Shown here piece after piece: positions 1 through 7,456 of a stretch of 64,000 nucleotides of DNA. Source of the DNA: an uncultured Bacteroidota bacterium. Its GTDB lineage: Bacteria; Bacteroidota; Bacteroidia; Chitinophagales; Chitinophagaceae. The stretch spans positions 46,925 through 110,924 of the forward strand of contig CAIYTT010000028.1 in NCBI GenBank assembly GCA_903929195.1, written 5' to 3'. A program made the translations under genes and the position numbers. Positions within the stretch are counted from its first letter, which is position 1. Every line of letters begins with the position of its first letter. The notes beneath the pieces were generated by a model. It saw only the letters and a list, made by a program, of their open reading frames with translations. It did no database searches and had not been told where the DNA came from.

Positions 1-66
1 CCCGTAATAGGCAGTAGCAGGTACGCTTACTTCGCCCATAGTGTCTTTTTCTATTCGGAATGACAT
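1..66 (-). CDS. fumC: Class II fumarate hydratase, N-terminal 22 residues (cut by window edge)
   Basis: The reverse strand from the ATG at 66 reads MSFRIEKDTMGEVSVPATAY and then YG, which is the near-invariant start of class II fumarases (RIEKDTMGEV.VPA..YYG). Fumarase interconverts fumarate and malate in the TCA cycle in the cytoplasm. Only the N-terminus is in the window; the lyase signature and catalytic residues lie outside. Aspartate ammonia-lyase shares the fold but usually begins RIE.D.LGE, so fumarase fits better. A TAnnTTTG element lies about 40 nt upstream. Confidence 0.8.
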   Translation of the reverse strand, partial: MSFRIEKDTMGEVSVPATAYYG

Positions 67-106
67 AAAAAAAATATTTTAAGAACTAAAATTACTTTAT
101 CGAATG

Positions 107-114
107 CAAAGGTA
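107..114 (-). promoter_or_regulatory. Promoter -7 element of fumC (TACCTTTG)
   Basis: On the minus strand the octamer TACCTTTG matches the Bacteroidota -7 consensus TAnnTTTG and lies 40 nt before the fumC ATG. I see no well-placed -33 TTG, so the call rests on the -7 element alone. Confidence 0.45.
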
Positions 115-225
115 ATAGGCTATTTCGTATTTATGTAACAGTACCAATATTCAAATAGTGTTTTTTAAAAAATTCTATATTATGTATTGATAACAAATAT
201 AATTGAACTACAAGTCTCTCCTCTT

Positions 226-430
226 TGTAATATAGAAACAGTTAGTATGTTTAATCGTAACTTTATCAAAATTCCAAAAATAGGAGTAATCAAAAAAGTT
301 TTACATTTTCAAATAAATCTTTTTATAAAATTTTGAAACTATGGGTAGACGCAGTTACTATAAAAAAAGAATCTATCATGGATTGATATAATGAAAAAGC
401 ACAAAAAGTTGGTACGCTAAATTGAGTTGG
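226..430 (+). pseudogene. Internally deleted, decayed duplicate of the gene at 1620-2138
   Basis: Bases 226-345 align almost base for base with about 1566-1684 (promoter region plus the first 20 or so codons of the intact gene). The match then jumps directly to the sequence at about 2058-2145, which is the last codons plus the downstream flank. So about 370 bp of coding sequence is missing from the middle. The start codon has become AGG, a TGG codon near the end has become TGA, and the promoter octamer TATATTTG has become TATGTTTA. It cannot encode the protein. This is seen directly by comparing the two stretches; the order of events (duplication, deletion, then drift) is inference. Confidence 0.8.
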
Positions 431-434
431 AAAG

Positions 435-463
435 AAAAAAACTTATAAAATATAAGTTTTTTT
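435..463. terminator. Perfect 13-bp inverted repeat with A/T ends, terminator-like
   Basis: Arms 435-447 and 451-463 are perfect reverse complements separated by AAA. The outer ends are an A run and a T run, so it would work as a weak intrinsic terminator in either direction. It sits just past the end of the decayed gene copy. The stem is entirely A/T except for one C-G pair, so strength is doubtful. Confidence 0.4.
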
Positions 464-507
464 CAATGTTCACCTTCGACAAAAAACATTATTATAACAA
501 TATATAT

Positions 508-562
508 GTTTAAGTAAAACTACAAACTAGAACCAATAGATGGTTTATAGTTCTACTTAAAC
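508..562. repeat. Imperfect inverted repeat in an otherwise empty stretch
   Basis: Arms GTTTAAGTA (508-516) and TACTTAAAC (554-562) are perfect reverse complements, and pairing continues imperfectly inward. It lies in 464-637, where I see no coding sequence. Function unknown; it may be a terminator remnant or an end of a lost mobile element. Confidence 0.3.
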
Positions 563-637
563 GAATTTTTTAGATTTCTTTTTAAAGAAGCTCTTTTTGT
601 GAAAGACCGAACCAATTGAGCTACTTAATACTAGTAA

Positions 638-796
638 TTTGAAAGTAAGCTAACCACAACTAAATGGGCTAAGATAATCCAATGCTCAGATGACAAAGCT
701 ATTCGGAATATACAGAATCTGATAGAAAAGCAGATATTGATGAAGGAAAATGCAGGTGGAAGAAGTACTTGTTATCGTATTAATTTTGAGTTTTAA
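638..796 (+). pseudogene. C-terminal remnant of a Fic-family protein (winged-helix tail)
   Basis: An open stretch with no start codon of its own ends at TAA 794-796 and is preceded in frame by a stop at 635-637. It reads about 52 residues including KLTTTKWAKIIQCSDDKAIR, then an IEKQIL segment, and ends with NAGGRSTCYRI. This pattern (helix-turn-helix, then a GGRST.Y turn) is typical of the C-terminal winged-helix domain of Fic-family AMP/phosphocholine transferases in Bacteroidota. The catalytic HPF[D/E]GNGR part is absent. I read it as the tail of a gene truncated by rearrangement. The family assignment is from memory of the motif. Confidence 0.5.
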
Positions 797-850
797 ATTT
801 GGTCAAGCATATTTTATGAAACATCTGCCGGTATTTGGACATCTCAAAAA

Positions 851-1288
851 TTAATTTATAATTTCTGCATTTGAATCTGCTCTGATATTAGCTAACTTTT
901 CTTGCCATTTTTGAAGTTCCTCAGGTGTTAGTCGCACCCAATCTGTTACTTCGCCAATTACTTTCAGTGATGCTCGGCTGCGATAGGAACGTGTGGGATT
1001 GCCGGGAAATTTTTTGTCAGTAACGTTTGGATCATTTTCAAAACTCCCGGTAGGTTCAACGATATAAACACGTTCCCGACCATCACCTGCTGCCAAGGCT
1101 GCCGCAAGTCCTGCAACATTCGGTAAGGCTGTGAAATAAATATGATTCATTATAACTTCAAGTTTGTAATTCGACCTAAATCCGGCAGACAACAAATCGC
1201 CAATCTCCATATCTGTTTTTGTTCCGTGATAAAAAGGACCCTTGTCTAAAACATCAGTACCACCTAATTCGATATTATTTTTTTTCAT
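851..1288 (-). CDS. arr: Rifampicin ADP-ribosyltransferase
   Basis: The 145-residue product matches the Arr family over its whole length: FYHGTKTDMEIGDLLSAGFR near residues 19-38, NHIYFTAL near 48-55, RVYIVEPTG near 73-81, and the hallmark DPNVTDKKFPGNPTRSYRS near 86-104. Arr enzymes transfer ADP-ribose from NAD+ to the C23 hydroxyl of rifamycins and inactivate them in the cytoplasm. Length is normal for the family and no residue in the hallmark block is missing. It stands alone, on the opposite strand to its neighbours, between a decayed gene copy plus Fic remnant and the intact copy, which suggests acquisition. Arr homologues are also common in environmental chromosomes, so clinical resistance cannot be assumed. 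Confidence 0.9.
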   Translation of the reverse strand: MKKNNIELGGTDVLDKGPFYHGTKTDMEIGDLLSAGFRSNYKLEVIMNHIYFTALPNVAGLAAALAAGDGRERVYIVEPTGSFENDPNVTDKKFPGNPTRSYRSRASLKVIGEVTDWVRLTPEELQKWQEKLANIRADSNAEIIN

Positions 1289-1562
1289 CTTTTAATGTTG
1301 TTGTGAGTATATTATGAGGTGGTAAAAAGCTGCTTAAAATTGAAAATTATATTTAATTTATACAACTTCAAATTCATAATTTTTCACAAAAAATAACCAC
1401 AAAGCTAATCCATAGGTTAGAATTCTACAATTGCTTTCAAATCTTTTACAAAAAAGTTTGAAAGTTGTCCCAATCCGTCTTCTCAAACTTAAAACAAACA
1501 CTATCATTATTAAGAACGAAACGAAATGTATTTATTGGCTTGAGTAATTTAATGTTGCAATG
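1289..1562. other. Gene-free stretch between arr and the gene at 1620
   Basis: This should contain the arr promoter on the minus strand, but I see no good TAnnTTTG match there. A 61-codon minus-strand frame covering 1446-1631 overlaps the promoter and start of the plus-strand gene and resembles nothing I know. No RNA gene or repeat seen. Confidence 0.4.
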
Positions 1563-1590
1563 TTGTAATATAGAAACTTTAGTATATTTG
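1563..1590 (+). promoter_or_regulatory. Promoter TTG-N17-TATATTTG
   Basis: TTG at 1563-1565, a 17-nt spacer, then TATATTTG at 1583-1590 match the Bacteroidota primary sigma promoter (TTG / TAnnTTTG). It lies 29 nt before the ATG at 1620. The decayed copy upstream carries the same block with the last base of the -7 element mutated. Confidence 0.6.
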
Positions 1591-1619
1591 CTACCATATT
1601 TATCAAAAATTCCAAAAAT

Positions 1620-2138
1620 ATGAGTAATCAAAAAAGTTTTACATTTTCAAATGAATCTTTTTATAGAGATTTTGAAACTATGGGACCTGAATATGGTTCT
1701 ATATTGACAAAAGGAGTAAAAATAGATATGATGGCAATGCCGGATACCGCACATATCCTTGCCGATAGATTTGTGAAATTTCTAAAAGAGATAAGGAATT
1801 TTAACATGGATTACTCGGTTGAAACATTGTTCATAGTTGATGCTCTGTTTGAAGGTTTTGTTACTCAAAAAAACGATGTTGATGAAAATGCTGTGCTAAT
1901 CTATACTGCCGGTTGTTATGTTGGCGAGGTAATACAGAAGCAACTTAAAGGCAAATGGATTGACCCCTCAAAAGAGAAATGGCCACAAAGGATTAGAACG
2001 TTATCTGTGATGCTACTGCCAAATAATGATTATATAGACCCTATTGCAAAATCTTTTAGAAGAAGTTATTATGGAAAAAAAGAGTCCATCATAGATTGGT
2101 ATAATGAGAAAGCACATAATATTGGTTTGCTAAATTAA
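1620..2138 (+). CDS. Uncharacterised 172-aa protein (intact copy of a duplicated gene)
   Basis: I do not recognise the family. The product is soluble, with no signal peptide or membrane segment. It has a mostly helical central part (about residues 35-80, including ILADRFVKFLKEIRN), a small hydrophobic segment AVLIYTAGCYVGEVIQKQ near 90-108, a WIDPSKEKWPQRI segment and a C-terminal WYNEKAHNIG. The YTAGCYVGEVI.. pattern resembles small immunity-type or DUF3806-like proteins, but this is only an impression. The start is supported by a good promoter 29 nt upstream and by conservation of the upstream region in the decayed copy at 226-430. Both copies flank arr and the Fic remnant. Confidence 0.65.
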   Translation: MSNQKSFTFSNESFYRDFETMGPEYGSILTKGVKIDMMAMPDTAHILADRFVKFLKEIRNFNMDYSVETLFIVDALFEGFVTQKNDVDENAVLIYTAGCYVGEVIQKQLKGKWIDPSKEKWPQRIRTLSVMLLPNNDYIDPIAKSFRRSYYGKKESIIDWYNEKAHNIGLLN

Positions 2139-2237
2139 GTTTGGAAGAAGTTCTTTTATCCAATAAAATGCTTTTACCATTTTACATACATTACAAAAAT
2201 ACAACAATTGATAACTAATACTAATTTAGAGACTTTA

Positions 2238-2771
2238 ATGCGAAATTGGATAAGATTACTATTAATTGGATATACATTATTGCTTACAGAATGTAAAAAT
2301 GACAAATCCGTAACAAAAATGGAACAGAAGATAGACAAACAAAAGAGAGACAAGTTGGTTAGTAAATATGATTTACTAAATTTTCCTAACATAAAGAGTC
2401 CTGTTTTATTTACAATTGATGAGTTTTTTGACGGAAACAATGATGATGCATCAATTGCACCAAACCTAAATTTGAAACCAAAAATAACTGAGTATTATAA
2501 AGTTCTTAAATCGTTATCAAATAGCACTAAAGTAATTGATGCTTTTGTAGAAATAAAGGAAGTTTTGATTTATGAAAATGGTCAACTTCATGACAATGAA
2601 TGGTTCTATACTGATATTATTTATTTTATTGGCGACATAACTACTGACGAAATTAGAGAAGCAACGAAATCGCTTTTACCGGATGAGGTTGAGTATGATA
2701 CCGAAAATAAAATAATTACACTATCTCCTAAATATAAAGGCAAGAAAGTAGTGTATATATGGTGGGATTAA
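2238..2771 (+). CDS. Putative lipoprotein of unknown function
   Basis: Starting at the ATG at 2238 the 177-residue product begins MRNWIRLLLIGYTLLLTECK, a short positively charged end, hydrophobic core and LTEC lipobox-like site, so it is probably a lipoprotein. An in-frame ATG at 2208 would add ten polar residues before the signal and is less likely. The mature part is acidic and has a DEFFDGNNDDAS patch near residue 58, and ends VVYIWWD. I do not recognise a family. No strong promoter is visible; the preceding gene ends 100 nt upstream. Confidence 0.55.
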   Translation: MRNWIRLLLIGYTLLLTECKNDKSVTKMEQKIDKQKRDKLVSKYDLLNFPNIKSPVLFTIDEFFDGNNDDASIAPNLNLKPKITEYYKVLKSLSNSTKVIDAFVEIKEVLIYENGQLHDNEWFYTDIIYFIGDITTDEIREATKSLLPDEVEYDTENKIITLSPKYKGKKVVYIWWD

Positions 2772-3111
2772 TGAATTGCTGATAAAAAATAGTACTCTTT
2801 AAAAAATGATAATGCATAAATCCCCTATAAAAAAACGATAATTGTCTGTTTTAGCCAAACTTAATATAAAATTTCCATTTAAAAAGTTTGTAAATAATAG
2901 AGTTGTATAAAATACTTTACAATAAAAATAACATTAGAGATAATAAAAAAATTAACTCATGATTATTATTTGTAAGAATTTTATTACTTTTAATACCATA
3001 TATTGATATATTGTAATAAATATTTCTTTAGAAATTATTTATGCATTTAAATATTTGGGTGAGTATTTAATAATTAAATACGTTTCAGTGCATTTCAATA
3101 GAAAAAATTAT
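2772..3111. other. Gene-free AT-rich stretch before the C10 protease
   Basis: Very AT-rich and without a credible reading frame on either strand. A possible in-frame upstream extension of the protease gene from 3055 lies past the promoter at 3112-3141 and is not needed. No RNA structure recognised. Confidence 0.4.
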
Positions 3112-3141
3112 TTGTTCTATAATATAAAATTATTACCTTTG
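3112..3141 (+). promoter_or_regulatory. Promoter TTG-N19-TACCTTTG of the C10 protease gene
   Basis: TTG at 3112-3114, 19-nt spacer, TACCTTTG at 3134-3141: a full match to the Bacteroidota TTG/TAnnTTTG promoter. It places transcription start near 3146-3150, just before the ATG at 3163, and so decides that start over the upstream in-frame codon at 3055. Confidence 0.65.
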
Positions 3142-3162
3142 GAATTCAAAAACATTCTTTTT

Positions 3163-6100
3163 ATGAAGAAAATAGTACTCGTTTCTTTGGCATTGTTTTG
3201 CACATTGCTATCTTTCGGTAGAACTGTTCCGTTGAACACTGCCAAGCTTACAGGTTATCATTTTTTGCAGCAAAAATTAGGCAGCGATGTTGTACCTGAT
3301 GTTAATTCACTCATCTTAGAACATACTTCAAGAGGAAGTACAGGAGTTGTTGGGTATTATGTTTTTAATGTAAGCCATGGCTTCGTTATGGTATCCGGCG
3401 AAGATGCAATTATGCCTATACTTGCCTATTCTACAACCAGGAACTTCAATAGTGGTCATTTACCTCCAAGTGTTTCTGCTTATATTGGCTCTTATCAAAA
3501 CCAAGCAGAAATTGTTGTTACAAGAAATATTTCTGCCAGCCCAGAGGTTTCAGCAAAATGGAATACAATTATTAATAATATTCCGGAAACAAGAGCAAGA
3601 ACAACAGTTGTTGCACCATTATTAAGCAGTACTTGGAATCAGAATCCTTATTATAACGATTCTTGCCCTTACGATGGTGCATCAAGTTCTTTATGCGTTA
3701 CCGGTTGTGTTGCAACAGCAACATCGCAGGTAATGAGATTTTGGAACTGGCCAAATACCGGTACCGGTTCTCATTCATACACAGCAGGAATTTATGGTAC
3801 GCAATCTGCAAACTTTGGCGCTACTACTTATAACTGGAGTGCTATGCCTTTAAATGTTACAGGTCCTAATGCTGCAGTTGCTCAATTATTATATCATGTA
3901 GGTGTTGCAGTAGATATGAGCTATGGTCCGGCATCTACCGGTGGTAGTGGTGCTTATGTAGTTTCTTCTTGGTCTGCCGGCACCAATTGTGCTGAATATG
4001 CTTTGAAAACTTATTTTAATTATTCTTCAGCATTGCAAGGTCTTAGACGTTGGGATTATTCTGATGCAGCTTGGATAGCATTAATTAAAGCTGATTTAGA
4101 TTTGGGTCATCCAATAGTTTATGCTGGTAGCGGTAGTGCCGGTGGTCACTGCTGGGTAGTTGACGGTTATGATATTTCTGATAATTTACATTGCAATTGG
4201 GGTTGGGCAGGTTACGGTCCTGATGGTTATTATTCTATGAATGCTATGAATCCTCCGGCATTAGGAACCGGTGGTGGTGGTGGTGGTTTCGATACGCTAC
4301 AAATGGCAATTGTAGGTATTGTACCTAACCTTATGCCTATAAATGGTACCTTAACTGTTTGTGCAGGTTCAACAACATCTTTAAGCGATGCTACAACCGG
4401 TGGTACTTGGAGCAGTAGCGCACCAGGTACGGCTTCCGTATCCAGTTCCGGATTAGTAACAGGTCATATTGCGGGTACTGCTACCATTTCTTATACAGTA
4501 GCAGGTAGCTCTTCTACTGCTGTGGTAACTGTAAACCCTTTACCTACTGTAGCACCAATTAGTGGTGGTGGTGTTTTGGTTTGTGGAGGTTCAACACATA
4601 CTCTTACTGATGCTACACCCGGTGGAGGCTGGAGTGTTTCTTCATCAGGAATAGGTACAATAAGTGGTTCAGGAATTTTTACTGGTGTTTCTGCTGGTAC
4701 AGTTATTATTACTTATTCTGTTTCAAATAGTTGCGGTGCTACAAATGTTACTACAACTTTAACGGTTAGTCCTGCTGTTTCTATTTCATCGGCACCATCA
4801 GTAACACCTCCGGGCACTACGCCTTGTGCAGGTAGTACTGCCTCTTATTTCGCTACGGTTTTTGGTGCTACTTCTTATGTATGGTCTGTAACAGGTACAG
4901 GCTGGAGTGGTACAAGCACTACCGGCATGTTATCTGCGGGTGTAGGTAGTGGTGTTGGTCAAATAATAGTTTATGGTACAAATGCCTGTGGTAACGGTCC
5001 TGCCGATACATTACATGTTACACCGGCAGCACTTCCTACTACACCGGCAGTAACGCTTTCCGGTTCTATTCCTTGCACAGGTGCTTCTTCAGCTACTTAT
5101 AATGCTGCATCTACGGGTGCTACTTCTTATAGTTGGACTGTACTTGGTACTGGTTGGACCGGTAGCAGTACTACAGGCAGTATAGTAGTTGGTTTGGGTT
5201 CAGGTACAGGTACATTAATTTGTTCGGGTGTTAATGCATGTGGTTCTAGCAGTGCAGATACAACATCACTTACTTCTTCGCCTTTACCTTCTACACCAAC
5301 AGTTAGTTTAGTAGGTTCTATTCCTTGCCTTGGTGCTACATCAGCAGTTTATAATGCAACTTGTTTGGGAGCAACTACTTATTCTTGGACTGTTTTAGGA
5401 ACAGGATGGTCTGGTACAAGCACTACAAGTACATTAAATGTTACAATTGGTAGCGGTGCAACAGGTACTATTATTTGTCATGGTATAAATACATGCGGAG
5501 CAGGCACAGCAGATACTGTTTATTTAACACCTTCATCTGGTTTATCAGGTGCAACAGTTATTGTTGAACCAACAAGTATTTGTGAAGGCAGTACTGCTAC
5601 GTTCACTACCCCTTCTATTGCAGGTGCTACCGGTTATACTTGGATAGTTGCAGGTACAGGCTGGAGTGGCAGTAGCTCAACGAATTCAATAACACTTACT
5701 GTAGGTACTGCACCGGCAACAATTACTGTTTATGGCTATAATGCTTGTGGTCATGGCGCTTCTTATACAATAAGTGGTGTTGTTCCGGTTGCTCCGCCAA
5801 CATCAAATTTCTCAATTGCTAATCATATTACTGCTTATGGCGTTATTGATTTAATTACTTATACAGGTACCGGCTTATCAACTGCTTCTTATTCTTGGAA
5901 CTTTGGTGGTGGTACAATTGCTTCAGGTACTGGTTCAGGTCCTTATAATGTTTCATGGGCTACAACAGGCTTAAAAACAATTTCTCTTTCTGTTACTGAA
6001 AGTGGTTGTACTTCTGGCGTTACAAGAGATACTGTATTAGTTGTTTCTACTACTGAATTAGGTGAAATGATTGCACAAAACAGTAATGTTGCAATCTATC

Positions 6101-6327
6101 CTAATCCAAACACAGGTATCTTTGATATTGTTTTTGGTATTACAGGTAATTATCCTATAAGCGTAAAATTAAGCGATGTTCAAGGTCGTGTAGTTTATAA
6201 CAATGAATTTGATACTATAAATAATAAATTGACTATTAATACTTCTAACTTACCAAATGGTATCTATACTGCAACAATCGTTACAGGTGGTGCTATTTTT
6301 AATAGAAAAGTAGTTGTAAGTAAATAA
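3163..6327 (+). CDS. Secreted C10-family (streptopain-like) cysteine protease with Ig-like repeats and T9SS type A sorting domain
   Basis: The 1054-residue product starts with a signal peptide (MKKIVLVSLALFCTLLSFG). Residues about 20-150 resemble the C10 propeptide. The protease domain follows: catalytic Cys182 in GCVATATSQVMRFW, catalytic His329 in GGHCWVVDGYD, and the supporting Asn345-Trp in NWGWAGYGPDGYYS. From about 390 there are two bacterial Ig-like modules, then four Ig/PKD-like repeats of about 84 residues (YSWTVLGTGW.GSSTT type), and a PKD-like module. The last 80 residues (VAIYPNPNTGIF ... NLPNGIYTATIV ... KVVVSK) are a type A C-terminal sorting domain for the type IX secretion system. 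Family C10 includes streptopain and interpain-type proteases. Expected at the cell surface or secreted. No inhibitor gene of the Spi type is adjacent. The promoter at 3112-3141 fixes the start. Confidence 0.9.
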   Translation: MKKIVLVSLALFCTLLSFGRTVPLNTAKLTGYHFLQQKLGSDVVPDVNSLILEHTSRGSTGVVGYYVFNVSHGFVMVSGEDAIMPILAYSTTRNFNSGHLPPSVSAYIGSYQNQAEIVVTRNISASPEVSAKWNTIINNIPETRARTTVVAPLLSSTWNQNPYYNDSCPYDGASSSLCVTGCVATATSQVMRFWNWPNTGTGSHSYTAGIYGTQSANFGATTYNWSAMPLNVTGPNAAVAQLLYHVGVAVDMSYGPASTGGSGAYVVSSWSAGTNCAEYALKTYFNYSSALQGLRRWDYSDAAWIALIKADLDLGHPIVYAGSGSAGGHCWVVDGYDISDNLHCNWGWAGYGPDGYYSMNAMNPPALGTGGGGGGFDTLQMAIVGIVPNLMPINGTLTVCAGSTTSLSDATTGGTWSSSAPGTASVSSSGLVTGHIAGTATISYTVAGSSSTAVVTVNPLPTVAPISGGGVLVCGGSTHTLTDATPGGGWSVSSSGIGTISGSGIFTGVSAGTVIITYSVSNSCGATNVTTTLTVSPAVSISSAPSVTPPGTTPCAGSTASYFATVFGATSYVWSVTGTGWSGTSTTGMLSAGVGSGVGQIIVYGTNACGNGPADTLHVTPAALPTTPAVTLSGSIPCTGASSATYNAASTGATSYSWTVLGTGWTGSSTTGSIVVGLGSGTGTLICSGVNACGSSSADTTSLTSSPLPSTPTVSLVGSIPCLGATSAVYNATCLGATTYSWTVLGTGWSGTSTTSTLNVTIGSGATGTIICHGINTCGAGTADTVYLTPSSGLSGATVIVEPTSICEGSTATFTTPSIAGATGYTWIVAGTGWSGSSSTNSITLTVGTAPATITVYGYNACGHGASYTISGVVPVAPPTSNFSIANHITAYGVIDLITYTGTGLSTASYSWNFGGGTIASGTGSGPYNVSWATTGLKTISLSVTESGCTSGVTRDTVLVVSTTELGEMIAQNSNVAIYPNPNTGIFDIVFGITGNYPISVKLSDVQGRVVYNNEFDTINNKLTINTSNLPNGIYTATIVTGGAIFNRKVVVSK
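4786..5787 (+). repeat. Tandem Ig-like coding repeats, about 252-bp period
   Basis: Four successive modules begin near 4786, 5041, 5293 and 5548. Each encodes a (V/I)PC..A/CEG start, a Y(S/V)W.V.GTGW core and an N.CG end. Short runs such as the bases coding GTGWSG are nearly identical between modules. The DNA has drifted enough that this is old domain duplication, not a fresh tandem repeat. Confidence 0.7.
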
Positions 6328-6347
6328 TATTCTTTAAAAGTAATTAT

Positions 6348-6383
6348 AAAAATAGGGTGGCTAATTTTAGCCACCCTATTTTT
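6348..6383. terminator. Bidirectional terminator between convergent genes
   Basis: A perfect 16-bp stem (arms 6348-6363 and 6368-6383, 4-nt loop) with a GGGTGGC/GCCACCC core and A/T flanks forms an intrinsic terminator on both strands. It lies between the protease gene (plus) and gldA (minus), which converge here. Confidence 0.85.
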
Positions 6384-6421
6384 ATTTGTTGTTAGATATT
6401 TTTAAATCTATTTTTTGCGAC

Positions 6422-7339
6422 CTAACTTTTATTTGTTGTTAGGTTTCTAAAAACATCTTCTAATGTTTCCACTTGTGCTTGTAGGCTGCTTATGTTTATG
6501 TTTTCATTAAGTGCCATTTGCATTACTTCTCGCCTTAGGCTGTCCGGATTATCTGTAAATAATTTCCACTGATTGCCAATTATATTTTCATATTTATTTA
6601 GGTAATTAAGTTTTGATAGGAGTTGCGTATCAATTGTATTTTCAAAAATAATTATCAAAACATCTTGTCTTGTATTTTGTTGTTTTAAGTTCTCAATAGA
6701 ATCATCGGCAACAATCTTTCCGCTATTTATTATTATAACTCTTTCGCACATTGCTTGCACTTCTTGCATTATATGCGTTGATAATAAAACTGTTTTTTTT
6801 CCTGCAAGTTTCTTAATTACTTCTCTAATTTCTATAATTTGATTCGGGTCTAAACCCGATGTCGGTTCGTCTAATATAAGTACTTCAGGGTCGTGTAGCA
6901 TTGCTTGTGCCAAGCCTACTCTTTGTTTATAGCCTTTAGATAAGGCTCCTATTTTCTTATGTGCCTCTTTGGTTAATCCTGTTAAGGCAATCATTTCCTC
7001 AATTCTGTTTTTGGTATCTTTTCCTAATTTATGTATGTTAGCAGTAAATGTAAGATACTCTCTTATATACATTTCAAAATACAAAGGGTTCGCCTCCGGT
7101 AAATAACCTACCCGTTTGCGTACTTCCATAGGTTGTGTTTCTACATCAAAACCACACACATTTACAATACCTGATGTAGGTGGCAAATAGGTAGTTATCA
7201 TTTTCATTGTTGTAGATTTACCTGCACCGTTTGGGCCTAAGAAACCAACAATTTCTCCTTTTTTTAATTCAAATGATATAGCATCAACTGCTTTTTGGGT
7301 ATCGTAAACCTTAGTAAGATTTGTTACTTGGATAGACAT
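6422..7339 (-). CDS. gldA: GldA-like ABC transporter ATP-binding protein
   Basis: The 305-residue product is a single nucleotide-binding domain of the ABC-2 exporter type: Walker A GPNGAGKST near residues 35-43, signature LSKGYKQRVGLAQ near 133-145, Walker B VLILDEPTSGLDP near 153-165 and the H-loop STHIMQEV. The extended C-terminus (about 220-305) matches GldA, which with GldF and GldG forms an ABC transporter needed for gliding in Flavobacterium. GldF/GldG are not adjacent, so the partner membrane proteins must be elsewhere, and a generic ABC-2 exporter is the alternative. A TAAATTTG element ends only 5 nt before the ATG. Confidence 0.75.
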   Translation of the reverse strand: MSIQVTNLTKVYDTQKAVDAISFELKKGEIVGFLGPNGAGKSTTMKMITTYLPPTSGIVNVCGFDVETQPMEVRKRVGYLPEANPLYFEMYIREYLTFTANIHKLGKDTKNRIEEMIALTGLTKEAHKKIGALSKGYKQRVGLAQAMLHDPEVLILDEPTSGLDPNQIIEIREVIKKLAGKKTVLLSTHIMQEVQAMCERVIIINSGKIVADDSIENLKQQNTRQDVLIIIFENTIDTQLLSKLNYLNKYENIIGNQWKLFTDNPDSLRREVMQMALNENINISSLQAQVETLEDVFRNLTTNKS

Positions 7340-7344
7340 AAGGC

Positions 7345-7352
7345 AAATTTAC
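7345..7352 (-). promoter_or_regulatory. Promoter -7 element abutting the gldA start (TAAATTTG)
   Basis: Minus-strand TAAATTTG ends 5 nt before the gldA ATG at 7339. If used, the transcript would start at or within a few bases of the ATG, implying a leaderless or near-leaderless mRNA. Confidence 0.45.
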
Positions 7353-7404
7353 ACAAAAAACTTGTTCTTGCGTTCATTCCCAAATTATTGGCGGTTACAA
7401 AAAA

Positions 7405-7433
7405 AATCCTGATAAAAATGATTTATCAGGATT
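7405..7433 (-). terminator. Intrinsic terminator of the EGF-domain lipoprotein gene
   Basis: Perfect 12-bp stem (7405-7416 and 7422-7433, loop 5 nt) containing TCCTGATAAA. On the minus strand it is followed by a run of T, and it begins 24 nt after the stop of the gene at 7457-8020. Confidence 0.75.
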
Positions 7434-7456
7434 CTTGTAGATTAAATGCAGGAAAA

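Noticed and set aside
1446..1631. 61-codon minus-strand frame upstream of the gene at 1620
   Set aside because: It overlaps the promoter and start of the plus-strand gene, and the region is explained by duplication with 226-300.
3055..3162. 36-codon N-terminal extension of the C10 protease
   Set aside because: It precedes the promoter at 3112-3141 and puts charged and aromatic residues ahead of a good signal peptide.
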